This document shows positions 8,396 to 16,123 of a DNA stretch of 64,000 nt, in pieces. The notes beneath the pieces were generated by a model, which worked only from the letters and a program-made list of their open reading frames with translations, made no database searches and was not told the origin of the DNA. The DNA comes from Paenibacillus sp. 1_12 (lineage in GTDB: Bacteria; Bacillota; Bacilli; Paenibacillales; NBRC-103111): positions 124,001 to 188,000 of the forward strand of contig NZ_FOTE01000009.1 in assembly GCF_900114475.1 (NCBI RefSeq), read 5' to 3'. Numbering within the stretch: position 1 is the first letter of the stretch; the number at the start of each line of letters is the position of its first letter. A program made the translations under genes and the position numbers.

Positions 8396-8939
8396 GCTGG
8401 TCCTGTCCGTAATGGCCGCGCTCCTGTTCCTGTGCTCCTGCTTCTCACCTCAAGCTTATGCACAATTCAAGAGCGCAATACTCAACAAACCGAATACAGT
8501 GCAAACCGGTAGTGGGATTTTCTTCAAGCTCAATCTATTAGGCGGCACTACAGTTCGACCAGAGCAGACTGTTACCAAAGCCACCTATGGAGTCAATCGT
8601 TCACTGGCGATCGATTTTGGCAAAAAGAAAGCAGCTAGCGGCTCGATGGGCATATTGACGAATACAATCGACATCCAGAACAAAGGTGGATTGCTGCTGC
8701 TGGTGGTTACGGCAATCGATGATACCTCACCGACAGCAGGAAGCGGCATCACCAAATTTCTCTCCGTACTGAACCTGAATTTGTCCTTGGGCAGCGGGAC
8801 GACCAGCAGTGTTGGATTGGGCTACAATCCGGTCTTGGCCGCTCTGATGCCCAAGGGTGTATACACTGGATTTGTCATCGTTACCGTAGTCCTCACAGGT
8901 GAATCCTTTAAAGTTCCGATCAGCATCGAGCTTTACTAG
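8382..8939 (+). CDS. Secreted protein of unknown function in the TasA-like operon
   Basis: I do not recognise this 185-residue protein. It starts at a TTG (8382) preceded by AAGGA and overlaps the SipW stop by 14 bp, implying translational coupling. Residues 1-27 are a signal peptide (MKQSKLVL..., ending QAYA). The mature part is Gly/Ser/Thr/Val-rich with alternating hydrophobic residues, suggesting a beta-sandwich; there are no Cys residues after the signal. In B. subtilis the corresponding partner is TapA, which comes before sipW and looks different, so a role as fibre-assembly or anchoring partner is only an inference from position. It could also be a second SipW substrate. Confidence 0.7.
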   Translation: MKQSKLVLSVMAALLFLCSCFSPQAYAQFKSAILNKPNTVQTGSGIFFKLNLLGGTTVRPEQTVTKATYGVNRSLAIDFGKKKAASGSMGILTNTIDIQNKGGLLLLVVTAIDDTSPTAGSGITKFLSVLNLNLSLGSGTTSSVGLGYNPVLAALMPKGVYTGFVIVTVVLTGESFKVPISIELY

Positions 8940-8969
8940 CGACCTTTTTAGAACATAAGAATGAAAAAC

Positions 8970-9731
8970 TTATCGCCCAAGCCAGCCTCCATCGACAGCC
9001 AGAAGGTGACCATGCACATAGTTGGATGCCTCAGAAGCCAGATAGACAACAGCTCCTTTAAAATCATCTGGATTGCCCCAGCGTTCCGCTGGAATCCGAT
9101 TCATAATTTGTGTACTGCGCACCGGATCATTTATTAATGCCACATTCATATCCGTGGCTATGTAACCAGGAACAATTGCATTCACATTCACATGATACTT
9201 GGCCCATTCATTGGCCAACGCTTTGGTCAGCTGGGCTACCCCACCTTTGGCTGCGGCATAGGCTGGAACTGTAATTCCCCCTTGGTACGAAAGCAGGGAG
9301 GCCGTATTGATAATTTTCCCTTTACCCCGCGGTAACATATGGCGACCTGCTTCCTGGCATAAGGTCCATACGACCTTCAAATTAATTTGCAGCACATCAT
9401 CCCAATCCGATTCGAGGAAATCGACTGAAGGTGATCGTCGTTGAATGCCGGCATTGTTCACGAGGATATCAAGCTGACCGAATTGCAATACCACATTAGG
9501 TACTGCGGACTTTACCTGAACCGTATTTTCCAAATCACAAGGGATAATCAGACATTTTCTGCCCAGCTGCACGATTTGCTCCTGCAGCTCTGTCTGCTCA
9601 GGGGTTCTCTGGAGTAAAGCTATATCCGCACCAGCCTCTGCCAAAGCCAAGGCCATCGACCTTCCTATTCCCCTCGTTGCACCTGTTATGGCAGCAACCT
9701 TGCCTTCCAAACTAAATAACTGGGTTCCCAT
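8970..9731 (-). CDS. Short-chain dehydrogenase, KduD-like (2-dehydro-3-deoxy-D-gluconate 5-dehydrogenase)
   Basis: This is a classical SDR of 253 residues: the cofactor motif TGATRGIG (17-24), NNAG (about 92), catalytic Ser in NTASLLSYQGG, and YAAAKGG with the catalytic Tyr and Lys. The C-terminal pattern AIVPGYIATDMN...IMNRIPAERWGNPDDFKGAVVYLAS...YVHGHLLAVDGGWLGR is typical of KduD, which acts in pectin and uronic-acid breakdown. That would fit the alginate-lyase-like enzyme at the left edge, although the two are not adjacent. A GAGGAGAG ribosome site precedes the ATG. The gene is alone, converging on the TasA-like operon. Gluconate 5-dehydrogenase is the main alternative. Confidence 0.75.
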   Translation of the reverse strand: MGTQLFSLEGKVAAITGATRGIGRSMALALAEAGADIALLQRTPEQTELQEQIVQLGRKCLIIPCDLENTVQVKSAVPNVVLQFGQLDILVNNAGIQRRSPSVDFLESDWDDVLQINLKVVWTLCQEAGRHMLPRGKGKIINTASLLSYQGGITVPAYAAAKGGVAQLTKALANEWAKYHVNVNAIVPGYIATDMNVALINDPVRSTQIMNRIPAERWGNPDDFKGAVVYLASEASNYVHGHLLAVDGGWLGR

Positions 9732-10014
9732 ATTTTCTCTCCTCTTAACTTCAGATGAAACAGCATTTTTATCGAAGCAGAAAGATTATCCATCATTTCA
9801 TTATTTTATCATACAGAAAATGTATTAGGCATGTAGCTTTATTGTGAACACTCATTTTTTGGATATCATAAATATTAACACTGTTAATGGAAGTCATCTT
9901 CCATTTCTTTAATTTCATTAATCATATATCCAAATAATGGTATACGCGTTTGATTTTAAGACCATAAGGTTAATATATAACACAAGCGATTACAAACATT
10001 GGAGGCGGATTAAT

Positions 10015-10242
10015 ATGTCGGACAACACCTATAACAATGAGGATTTGAAAACGACCGTAAAGGAACACGAAAAGTTCGATGAGCAAAAAGGGTCCGATAC
10101 ACCGATAAGTGAAGTTATGAACGGATCCATGGCTCCTAATATGGAGGAGATCAAACGTCTCGGCAAAGATATGAAAAACATGAAAACCGAAGCAGAGCTT
10201 AATGAAGAAGGCTTGGTCTCGGACCCGATCCAGAATGAATAA
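10015..10242 (+). CDS. Small acidic hydrophilic protein, unknown function
   Basis: The frame gives 75 residues from the ATG at 10015, which has a strong GGAGG site nine bases upstream; the upstream in-frame extension has no such signal. The protein is rich in Glu, Asp, Lys and Asn, has no Cys or Trp and no membrane segment, and contains MEEIKRLGKDMKNMKTEAELNEEG, which suggests a short helix in an otherwise disordered chain. I do not recognise a family. A clear terminator follows, so it is a single-gene unit. Its look resembles small stress or spore-core proteins, but that is only an impression. Confidence 0.6.
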   Translation: MSDNTYNNEDLKTTVKEHEKFDEQKGSDTPISEVMNGSMAPNMEEIKRLGKDMKNMKTEAELNEEGLVSDPIQNE

Positions 10243-10308
10243 CAATAGCTGCAGTTGAATAACCATAGAAATTTCAATAGAAATTTCAATTAAAAATGAA
10301 GTAAAGGA

Positions 10309-10333
10309 GCTGCCCATGTAGGCAGTTTTTTTG
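10309..10333 (+). terminator. Terminator after the small acidic protein gene
   Basis: The stem CTGCC/GGCAG with loop CATGTA is followed by seven T residues. Confidence 0.75.
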
Positions 10334-10503
10334 CTTTTTTATTACCTGTCGCTGCGGATGAAATCGACATCATGCTCGGTGATATTTTGCCGGCTGGAAC
10401 GAAGTGGGGATTGACAAAAGGGAATTTATGGAATAATGTTTAATTGTTATATGTTTGTTAGTTAGTAACATTTAGTGAGTACAATTTCAGGGAGGTAATA
10501 CTA

Positions 10504-11034
10504 TTGGCTAAAGCGAAATGGACGGTAGACACTACTCACAGCAGCATCGATTTTACTATTCGGCACATGATGATTGCGAAGGTAAAAGGTACATTTCATA
10601 CCTTTGAAGCAGACATTGACGCGGATACAGACGATCTTACAACCGCAGACCTTCAGTTCAGCATTGACCTAAGCAGCATTGATACCCGTAACACAGATCG
10701 TGATGCACACCTGCGTACAGCTGATTTTTTCGATGTTGAGCAGTATCCGAAGCTAACGTTCAAATCCAGCCAAATTGTGAACACAGGTGAAGGGGAATAT
10801 AACGTGACGGGTGATGTCACTCTTCATGGTGTAACCCGCCCTGAAACCTTTGCAGTTACCTTCGAGGGTTCGGGTAAAGACCCGTGGGGCAACGAAAAAG
10901 CCGGTTTTAGCGCACAAGGTGCCTTTAAACGCAGCGACTATGGCTTAACGTACAATGCGGCGCTTGAAACAGGTGGCGTGCTTATCGCAGATGAGGTTAA
11001 AATATCCATAGAAATTGAAGCATCTAAAGCCTAA
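10504..11034 (+). CDS. YceI-family protein
   Basis: This 176-residue lipocalin-like beta-barrel belongs to the polyisoprenoid-binding YceI family. The opening WTVDTTHSSIDFTIRHMMIAKVKGTF, the middle IDTRNTDRDAHLRTADFFDVEQYPKLTFKS and the TLHGVTRP segment are all family hallmarks. It starts at TTG (10504) after GGGAGG. There is no signal peptide, so this copy should be cytoplasmic, unlike the periplasmic E. coli YceI. The exact role is unknown; family members bind long isoprenoids and are sometimes induced by stress. It lies alone ahead of the methionine T-box. Confidence 0.9.
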   Translation: MAKAKWTVDTTHSSIDFTIRHMMIAKVKGTFHTFEADIDADTDDLTTADLQFSIDLSSIDTRNTDRDAHLRTADFFDVEQYPKLTFKSSQIVNTGEGEYNVTGDVTLHGVTRPETFAVTFEGSGKDPWGNEKAGFSAQGAFKRSDYGLTYNAALETGGVLIADEVKISIEIEASKA

Positions 11035-11124
11035 TACACATCGTCTCCTCACTTGAATACCGTAATAAAGATTGCACTTAAAGGGCATCCTCTATATAAT
11101 TGGATATTAAAGGTAATGATAAAT

Positions 11125-11408
11125 ACGTTAAAAGCGACGAAGAGAAAGAGTAGTTAGAACCATCTTGTACAGAGAGCTCCGGCAGCTGAAAAGGAGTCAA
11201 GAAACGTCTGATGAACATGGTCTCTGAGCTATACATTGAACCCTCATTAGGAAGTAGATGGTATCGGGTGCTCCCGTTATAGGGCTAGGGTATAAACACA
11301 CAATACGTGTGCCGTACCCGAAGAGGTCAATATTGTGAGATGTTGATAAAATTGGGTGGTAACACGTGAGGTTAACTCTCGTCCTTTACAGGGCGGGAGT
11401 TTTTTGTG
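11125..11408 (+). promoter_or_regulatory. T-box leader, methionine specific
   Basis: The leader has the ordered T-box elements. An AGTA loop motif (11149-11152) opens stem I, then AGAGAG (11171-11176) and GGCAGCTG in the apical part. The descending arm reads GAACATGGTCTCTGAGC, placing ATG (11217-11219) as the specifier codon followed by a purine. The conserved T-box sequence appears as TGGGTGGTAACACG (11353-11366), a slight variant of AGGGTGGNACCGCG. A terminator follows: AACTCTCGTCC/GGGCGGGAGTT with a T run (11374-11407). Uncharged tRNA-Met should stabilise the antiterminator and switch on the methionyl-tRNA synthetase gene that starts 29 bp later. The specifier matches the gene product, which confirms the call. 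Confidence 0.92.
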
Positions 11409-11435
11409 TTTTCAAAAACGAGGAGGCTGATATTG

Positions 11436-13052
11436 ATGAGTATTTTTATAGGTGGTGCATGGCCATACGCAAACGGTTCATTGCATTTAGGACGCGTGGC
11501 AAGCTTGCTGCCGGGTGACATTATTGCTCGTTATTTCAGGTTAAAAGGTGAAGCTGTTCTCTACGTATCTGGTAGTGATTGTCACGGAACGCCGATTTCG
11601 ATTCAGGCCAATCAGGAAGGAATCACACCAAAGGAAATTGCAGACCGCTATCACAACGAATTTGTCAGCTGCTTTCAGAAGTTGGGTTTTTCTTACGATT
11701 TATACACACGAACGGATGATGCCTTCCATCATGAGGTCGTTCAGCAATTGTTTCTCAAACTGCTGGCGAATGGATTCATCTATAAAAAAAGCGTCGAGCA
11801 AACCTATTGCGTAGATTGTGATCAGTTTTTACCCGATCGTTACGTAGAAGGCGTATGTCCGCATTGCGGTCAAGTTGCCCGCGGTGATCAATGCGATTAT
11901 TGCTCTGCGCTGCTGGATCCCATAGAACTGCATCATAAAAAATGCAAATTGTGCCAAGGCAGTCCAACCACTCGTTACACCGAGCATTATTTCCTTGCAC
12001 TGTCTAAATTTCAAGATAAGCTGGAGCAGTATGCTGAGCAAGCAGCGGGCTGGCGAGCGAATGCCGTTCATCTCACCCAAAGATACTTAAATGAAGGGCT
12101 TCATGATCGATCCGCGACTAGAGATCTGTCTTGGGGAGTGGATGTGCCTATTGAAGGATTTGAAGGTAAAAAAATATACGTTTGGATTGAAGCCGTCAGT
12201 GGGTATTTGTCCGCAAGTATGCATTGGGCAGAGATCAACGATACCGATTGGGAAACGTTTTGGTCAGCTGATACCACTGCTTACTACGTTCATGGCAAAG
12301 ATAATATTCCATTCCATACGTTGATTCTTCCTGCCATCTTGCTTGGAACAGGAAATCTGCACTTGCCAGACCGCATCATTTCGAGTGAATATTTAACTTT
12401 AGAAGGAAGAAAATTTTCGACTAGCCGAAACTGGGCGGTATGGGCCCCCTATATGTTGGAACATTATCATCCTGATTCAATACGGTATTTCCTAACGATC
12501 AATGGTCCTGAAAACCGGGATACCGATTTTTCATGGAGAGAATTTATATACAGCCACAACGGTGAGCTTCTGGGTGCCTTCGGGAACTTCGTCAATAGAA
12601 ATTTGATGTTTGTGGTGAAGTCATTTGAAAGTACGGTCCCCGAATCGCAAATGGACGACACGATTAGAATGAAAATCTTAGAACTCTATGCTCACGTGGG
12701 GGATCTAATTGAAGCGGGAAAACTAAAAGGCGCATTGGAAGCTATATTCGCTTTTATCCGCACCTCCAATAAGTTTTTTGATGAACGTAAACCATGGTTT
12801 CAAATTAAAGAGAATCCAACGGCATGCAGCGCTACTATCTATACCTGCATCCAGATTATTGCCAATTTATCGAATCTGCTGACTCCGTTTTTACCATATT
12901 CCTGTGACAAGATCAGAGCATTTTTAAATTTACCACAACCTGAATGGCGATATATCGAGGTGTCTCCTCAATCAATAATTCAAGCACCTGAAGTATTGTT
13001 TGAAAAGATGGATGTAAGCAGGATCCAGGAAGAGGAAAACAAGCTTGGTTAG
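11436..13052 (+). CDS. metG: Methionyl-tRNA synthetase (second, T-box-controlled type)
   Basis: The enzyme charges tRNA-Met with methionine in the cytoplasm. The start ATG at 11436 follows AGGAGG by nine bases. Visible signatures are [11 protein letters not shown] (HIGH-type motif), the [10 protein letters not shown] connective segment, and a double zinc knuckle (CVDCDQ...CPHC and CDYC...CKLC, about 117-175). Next comes [17 protein letters not shown], then [14 protein letters not shown] in place of KMSKS. The helical anticodon domain ends near residue 535. It lacks the C-terminal EMAP/tRNA-binding domain of the longer MetRS. The KFSTS loop and the four-knuckle zinc insert mark it as different from the housekeeping Bacillus enzyme, so it is probably an additional copy, as seen in B. 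anthracis. Confidence 0.9.
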   Translation: MSIFIGGAWPYANGSLHLGRVASLLPGDIIARYFRLKGEAVLYVSGSDCHGTPISIQANQEGITPKEIADRYHNEFVSCFQKLGFSYDLYTRTDDAFHHEVVQQLFLKLLANGFIYKKSVEQTYCVDCDQFLPDRYVEGVCPHCGQVARGDQCDYCSALLDPIELHHKKCKLCQGSPTTRYTEHYFLALSKFQDKLEQYAEQAAGWRANAVHLTQRYLNEGLHDRSATRDLSWGVDVPIEGFEGKKIYVWIEAVSGYLSASMHWAEINDTDWETFWSADTTAYYVHGKDNIPFHTLILPAILLGTGNLHLPDRIISSEYLTLEGRKFSTSRNWAVWAPYMLEHYHPDSIRYFLTINGPENRDTDFSWREFIYSHNGELLGAFGNFVNRNLMFVVKSFESTVPESQMDDTIRMKILELYAHVGDLIEAGKLKGALEAIFAFIRTSNKFFDERKPWFQIKENPTACSATIYTCIQIIANLSNLLTPFLPYSCDKIRAFLNLPQPEWRYIEVSPQSIIQAPEVLFEKMDVSRIQEEENKLG

Positions 13053-13141
13053 AAATTATAGATTTGCAAAACAGTTTCTCTATGTGTACAAATCTCACCA
13101 AGTAGTTTATATTTATTTTACTTAAATTAGCTGGAAAGAAT

Positions 13142-13933
13142 GTGGAAATAGTGACAGATACCTTGACCTTATGGGGTACAGGCGATTCAATGGGTGTTCC
13201 CAGAGTATACTGCTCCTGCGGGGTATGCACAGAGGCTAGAACGAGCGGCACGAATCGGCGATTCCGTTCATCAGCTCTGCTGCATACGTCCGTTGGCAAG
13301 TTATTGATTGACTGCGGTCCCGAGTGGCGCACACAAATGGAGCATTATGGACTCAGGACATTTGAGCATGTGCTCATTACTCATGCGCATTTTGACCATA
13401 TTGCCGGACTTCCCGAATGGGCAGACGCCTGTCGTTACAGCCATATGAAGGGTCATGTGTATGCGCCAGCCGATGTGCTGACCCAGCTTCGCACGATGTT
13501 TCCTTGGCTGGAAAACCAGCTAAATTATCACGATTGCAGCAGCGGTATGCCGTGGGGGGAATGGGTTATTCGCCCTTGGAAGGTGTGCCATGGCAAGAAT
13601 GGCTTTTCTTATGCCTATCGCTTTGACAAGCACACTGATCAGCCGTACCGCTTTGCTTACTGTTCCGATGCAATTCATCTAAACGCTGAGGAAAAAGCCC
13701 CCTTGTTCGGCTTACAGCTATTGATCATCGGTACCAATTTCTATAAAGAAGAATCTGCAATCCACACTCGATCCGTCTACGATATGACCGAAGCTCTCGA
13801 TCTGCTGCAAGAAACGAAACCGAGGCAAACCGTGTTTACCCATATGTCGCATGGTGTTGATGTTCAGCAGCATTATGGACTTCCCGTAAGTGTCGTATTA
13901 GCCCGAACTGGAATGGTCCTGGAGCTGGAGTAG
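13142..13933 (+). CDS. PhnP-like metallo-beta-lactamase-fold hydrolase
   Basis: This 263-residue MBL-fold protein is probably a cyclic or linear phosphodiesterase. The N-terminus LTLWGTGDSMGVPRVYCSCGVC carries the CxCxxC cluster typical of PhnP-like enzymes, which have an extra structural zinc. The metal-binding HxHxDH motif is THAHFDHIAG (about residue 80-88), with later ligands in VCHGKNGFS, YCSDAIH and THMSH. It starts at a GTG with only a modest GGAAAGA site. PhnP acts in phosphonate breakdown, but no phn genes are nearby, so a general phosphodiesterase role is as likely. It is about 90 bp after metG and could be read from the same transcript. Confidence 0.75.
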   Translation: MEIVTDTLTLWGTGDSMGVPRVYCSCGVCTEARTSGTNRRFRSSALLHTSVGKLLIDCGPEWRTQMEHYGLRTFEHVLITHAHFDHIAGLPEWADACRYSHMKGHVYAPADVLTQLRTMFPWLENQLNYHDCSSGMPWGEWVIRPWKVCHGKNGFSYAYRFDKHTDQPYRFAYCSDAIHLNAEEKAPLFGLQLLIIGTNFYKEESAIHTRSVYDMTEALDLLQETKPRQTVFTHMSHGVDVQQHYGLPVSVVLARTGMVLELE

Positions 13934-13984
13934 CACCTTGTATAGGAATCCAGTCAAGGATTGATCGTATAAGCTATGGAACGA

Positions 13985-14025
13985 AAAAGACTACTGGTTC
14001 CTTATTCAGGAGCCAATAGTCTTTT
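13985..14025 (+). terminator. Bidirectional terminator
   Basis: AAAAGACTACTGGTTCCT pairs with AGGAGCCAATAGTCTTTT around a five-base loop. Confidence 0.85.
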
Positions 14026-14136
14026 GGGGAGGGCTATGTACTTGCCTTGCGGTATGCACCTTACTGCTCACTCCAACTAAACCTATACAGCGGCCAGTAG
14101 GTAAATGTTCATGATAGCACTGCTCCCTGCTACAAG

Positions 14137-14475
14137 CTACTGATATAAGCTGCGGTTATAGGATTGCAGGTTATGGCCAGTCTGCGATTGAAAAGCCACA
14201 TTCGTTACCTCCTGAACAGCCTGCTCCAGCTGCGAGCACAATTGAGCGCATTCTTGCATGCGTTGAAGCGCAACCTGATGGTTTTGCAGCGCATTTTGAA
14301 TAGCCTGCACCGTTTGACGCTCACGCTGGGCGATCTGCTCCAGCTGTTGGGCGTTTTGCTGTTCCTGCTGAAGCATAATTTGGTAGGATTGATTCGAATG
14401 CTGAGTTTGCTGAATCAACTGCTGAACGATTTGCTGGCATTGACGTGCTTGCTGGACGATGTTATGGATGTGAAT
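14137..14475 (-). CDS. Gln-rich helical small protein, probably with a non-AUG start
   Basis: The reading frame encodes about 112 residues. It is very rich in Gln (QQ pairs throughout) and reads as one long amphipathic helix or coiled coil, with a short CAQLCSQL motif. No family is recognised; spore-coat-like or structural roles are guesses. The start is odd. The first TTG (14418) has no ribosome site, whereas a strong GAGGAGGAG (14476-14484) directly precedes an in-frame ATT (14475), with ATC at 14469, and no ATG, GTG or TTG lies between it and the upstream stop. An ATT start like that of infC is the simplest reading. The Leu-rich frame on the other strand is a mirror of the Gln codons. Confidence 0.6.
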   Translation of the reverse strand: MHIHNIVQQARQCQQIVQQLIQQTQHSNQSYQIMLQQEQQNAQQLEQIAQRERQTVQAIQNALQNHQVALQRMQECAQLCSQLEQAVQEVTNVAFQSQTGHNLQSYNRSLYQ

Positions 14476-14724
14476 CTCCTCCTCAAAATGGTTAGGTTTG
14501 GTAGTGCACCCATACTATTTTGGTTTATAGGAAAGGAAATTATGCATGATTTCTAAACTAACAGGGCAAGGAAAATATTGAACTGAATGCGCGGCTTACA
14601 TTTGGGGGACTGTCTGAAGTCTGCTCGAACAGAAATGGTGTATAATGAACATTCACCATATAACCCGATAATTCACCAGCTGTTACGGGTTGTCCAGATA
14701 ACTAAGAAAAGAGGAGCATGCAGC

Positions 14725-15027
14725 ATGGCATTCGGTATCAAACGAGCAGAGCTTCAGATATGGAAAGCGGCGGTCACAAGAGGCGAAATCGCTTTTCTTA
14801 CGCATTATTGGCTGGATCCACGTTTTCCTAATATAAACACCGTAACGAAAGTAGGCTGCTCCGATCTGGTTAAGCTAACAGCTTGGTGCAAAGCCCATAA
14901 CCTGAACCCGGACTATATTCATGACCGTCAGCCTTATCCCCATTATGACCTCATCGGTCCGAGACAGAAAGAAATATTAAAGCAAGAGCAGTTGTGGCAC
15001 CATCTTGAGAGATTTAAGCTGCTGTAA
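14725..15027 (+). CDS. YneQ-like conserved small protein
   Basis: From the ATG at 14725 (GAGGAG eight bases before) the frame gives 100 residues beginning MAFGIKRAELQIWKAAV. The segment GEIAFLTHYWLDPRFPNINTVTKVGC is the recognisable core of the Bacillus YneQ family. The function of YneQ is unknown. The protein is cytoplasmic by appearance, basic, and rich in aromatic residues and His near the end. It converges with the phosphoesterase gene, 30 bp apart. The longer upstream frame lacks a ribosome site. Confidence 0.75.
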   Translation: MAFGIKRAELQIWKAAVTRGEIAFLTHYWLDPRFPNINTVTKVGCSDLVKLTAWCKAHNLNPDYIHDRQPYPHYDLIGPRQKEILKQEQLWHHLERFKLL

Positions 15028-15056
15028 TGCTCGCACGGTATTTGGAGGATTTTCTT

Positions 15057-15566
15057 TTACTGCTCTTCATTGGGGACGACCATTGCCTTGATGTACTCGA
15101 ACGAAACTGGCGTGTAGTCCCACTGCTCCACTGACACATTGATATACTGCTTTCCCTCGTATTTCTGTCCATGAATATGACCATGAATGTTAACATATGG
15201 CATATGTTTATTCATATACATCGGCTCATGCGACAGGAAATAGAAACCATTATATACAATAGCCTGCTCGCTCACCTCATCAAATCCGACATCCAACCAC
15301 CAACGTCTCGATCGGCCGCGATCATGATTGCCGAGGATCAAATATTTATACCCGTTAAGCCTGGACACGATGCTTGCTGTCTTTTCCTTATTCAGAAACG
15401 AAAAGTCTCCGAGATGAAACACCTTATCGTCTTTGGCTACGACGGCATTCCACTTCTCAATCATCGTCTCGGTCATTTCATTCGCATCACTGAAAGGTCT
15501 CGATTCAAAGTCAATAATATTCGTATGGCCAAAATGATGATCGGAAATCACAAATACGTTAGTCAT
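15057..15566 (-). CDS. Small calcineurin-like metallophosphoesterase
   Basis: The protein has about 169 residues and the complete metal-binding set: SDHHFGHTNII (D and H ligands), HLGDFSF, LGNHDRG, SHEP and NIHGHIHG. It belongs to the short YfcE/MJ0936-like phosphoesterases commonly found near phage or tRNA-ligase genes, often of unknown substrate. I choose the ATG at 15566, eight bases after GAGGGAG; the in-frame GTG nine bases upstream overlaps that site. It is convergent with the YneQ-like gene and ends a possible minus-strand series that starts at 17437, although gaps of more than 100 bp separate them. Confidence 0.85.
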   Translation of the reverse strand: MTNVFVISDHHFGHTNIIDFESRPFSDANEMTETMIEKWNAVVAKDDKVFHLGDFSFLNKEKTASIVSRLNGYKYLILGNHDRGRSRRWWLDVGFDEVSEQAIVYNGFYFLSHEPMYMNKHMPYVNIHGHIHGQKYEGKQYINVSVEQWDYTPVSFEYIKAMVVPNEEQ

Positions 15567-15716
15567 CAACGTCACTCCCTCAGGGTCACTAAGTTTATAG
15601 CTCTATTGTAAACTATAACCCGTCTATAGAATCATCACAATGTGCCCACGAGCCCATACATGTCTAAGAGAGGATACTCTGCTTATCCAGTTAACCAGAC
15701 CTACATGCCATACCTG

Positions 15717-16097
15717 CTATAGCTTTCTTTTATCCTCACAGATCATTAATATGTTGCCATCGGGATCCTTGAAGGTGAAGAACGAGATGTTCTCATGCAC
15801 TTCGATCTCCGTTACGATTTCAATTCCCTTTTCTTTTACAAATTGATAGGATTCTGATAAGCTTTTCGTTTCAAAAAATAATTGGGTCTTCGTCATGTAG
15901 CTTGTATGCTCTCTACGGTTGCTGTCTAGTAACAGATCTGACCCGCCCTCCATCTGTAGGCTATAAATGGTTCCTTCATGACTATCCGAGTGAATTGGCA
16001 ATCCAAGCAGTTCACTGTACCATTGAATTGCTTTTGGCATATCCGTCACATGTATAAACACAGCACCTATTCGATTGGTTATCGGACTGTTGGTCAT
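15717..16097 (-). CDS. VOC-superfamily (glyoxalase/bleomycin-resistance-like) protein
   Basis: The protein has 126 residues from the ATG at 16097, six bases after AGGAGA. It follows the VOC fold: IGAVFIHVTDMPKAIQWYSELLGLP opens the first beta-alpha-beta unit, and a second unit ends in FFTFKDPDGNILMICED. The metal ligands are typically the early His (FIHV) and the late Glu (MICED). Substrate unknown; relatives include fosfomycin and bleomycin resistance proteins and dioxygenases. It lies 27 bp downstream of the hydrolase-NTPase fusion, on the same strand, and may be co-transcribed with it. Confidence 0.8.
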   Translation of the reverse strand: MTNSPITNRIGAVFIHVTDMPKAIQWYSELLGLPIHSDSHEGTIYSLQMEGGSDLLLDSNRREHTSYMTKTQLFFETKSLSESYQFVKEKGIEIVTEIEVHENISFFTFKDPDGNILMICEDKRKL

Positions 16098-16123
16098 ACC
16101 ATCTCTCCTCACATTTTTTGGGT

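Noticed and set aside
14164-14556. Leu-rich 130-residue frame on the plus strand
   Set aside because: It is the complement of the Gln-rich gene; CAG and CAA codons read as CTG and TTG on the opposite strand.
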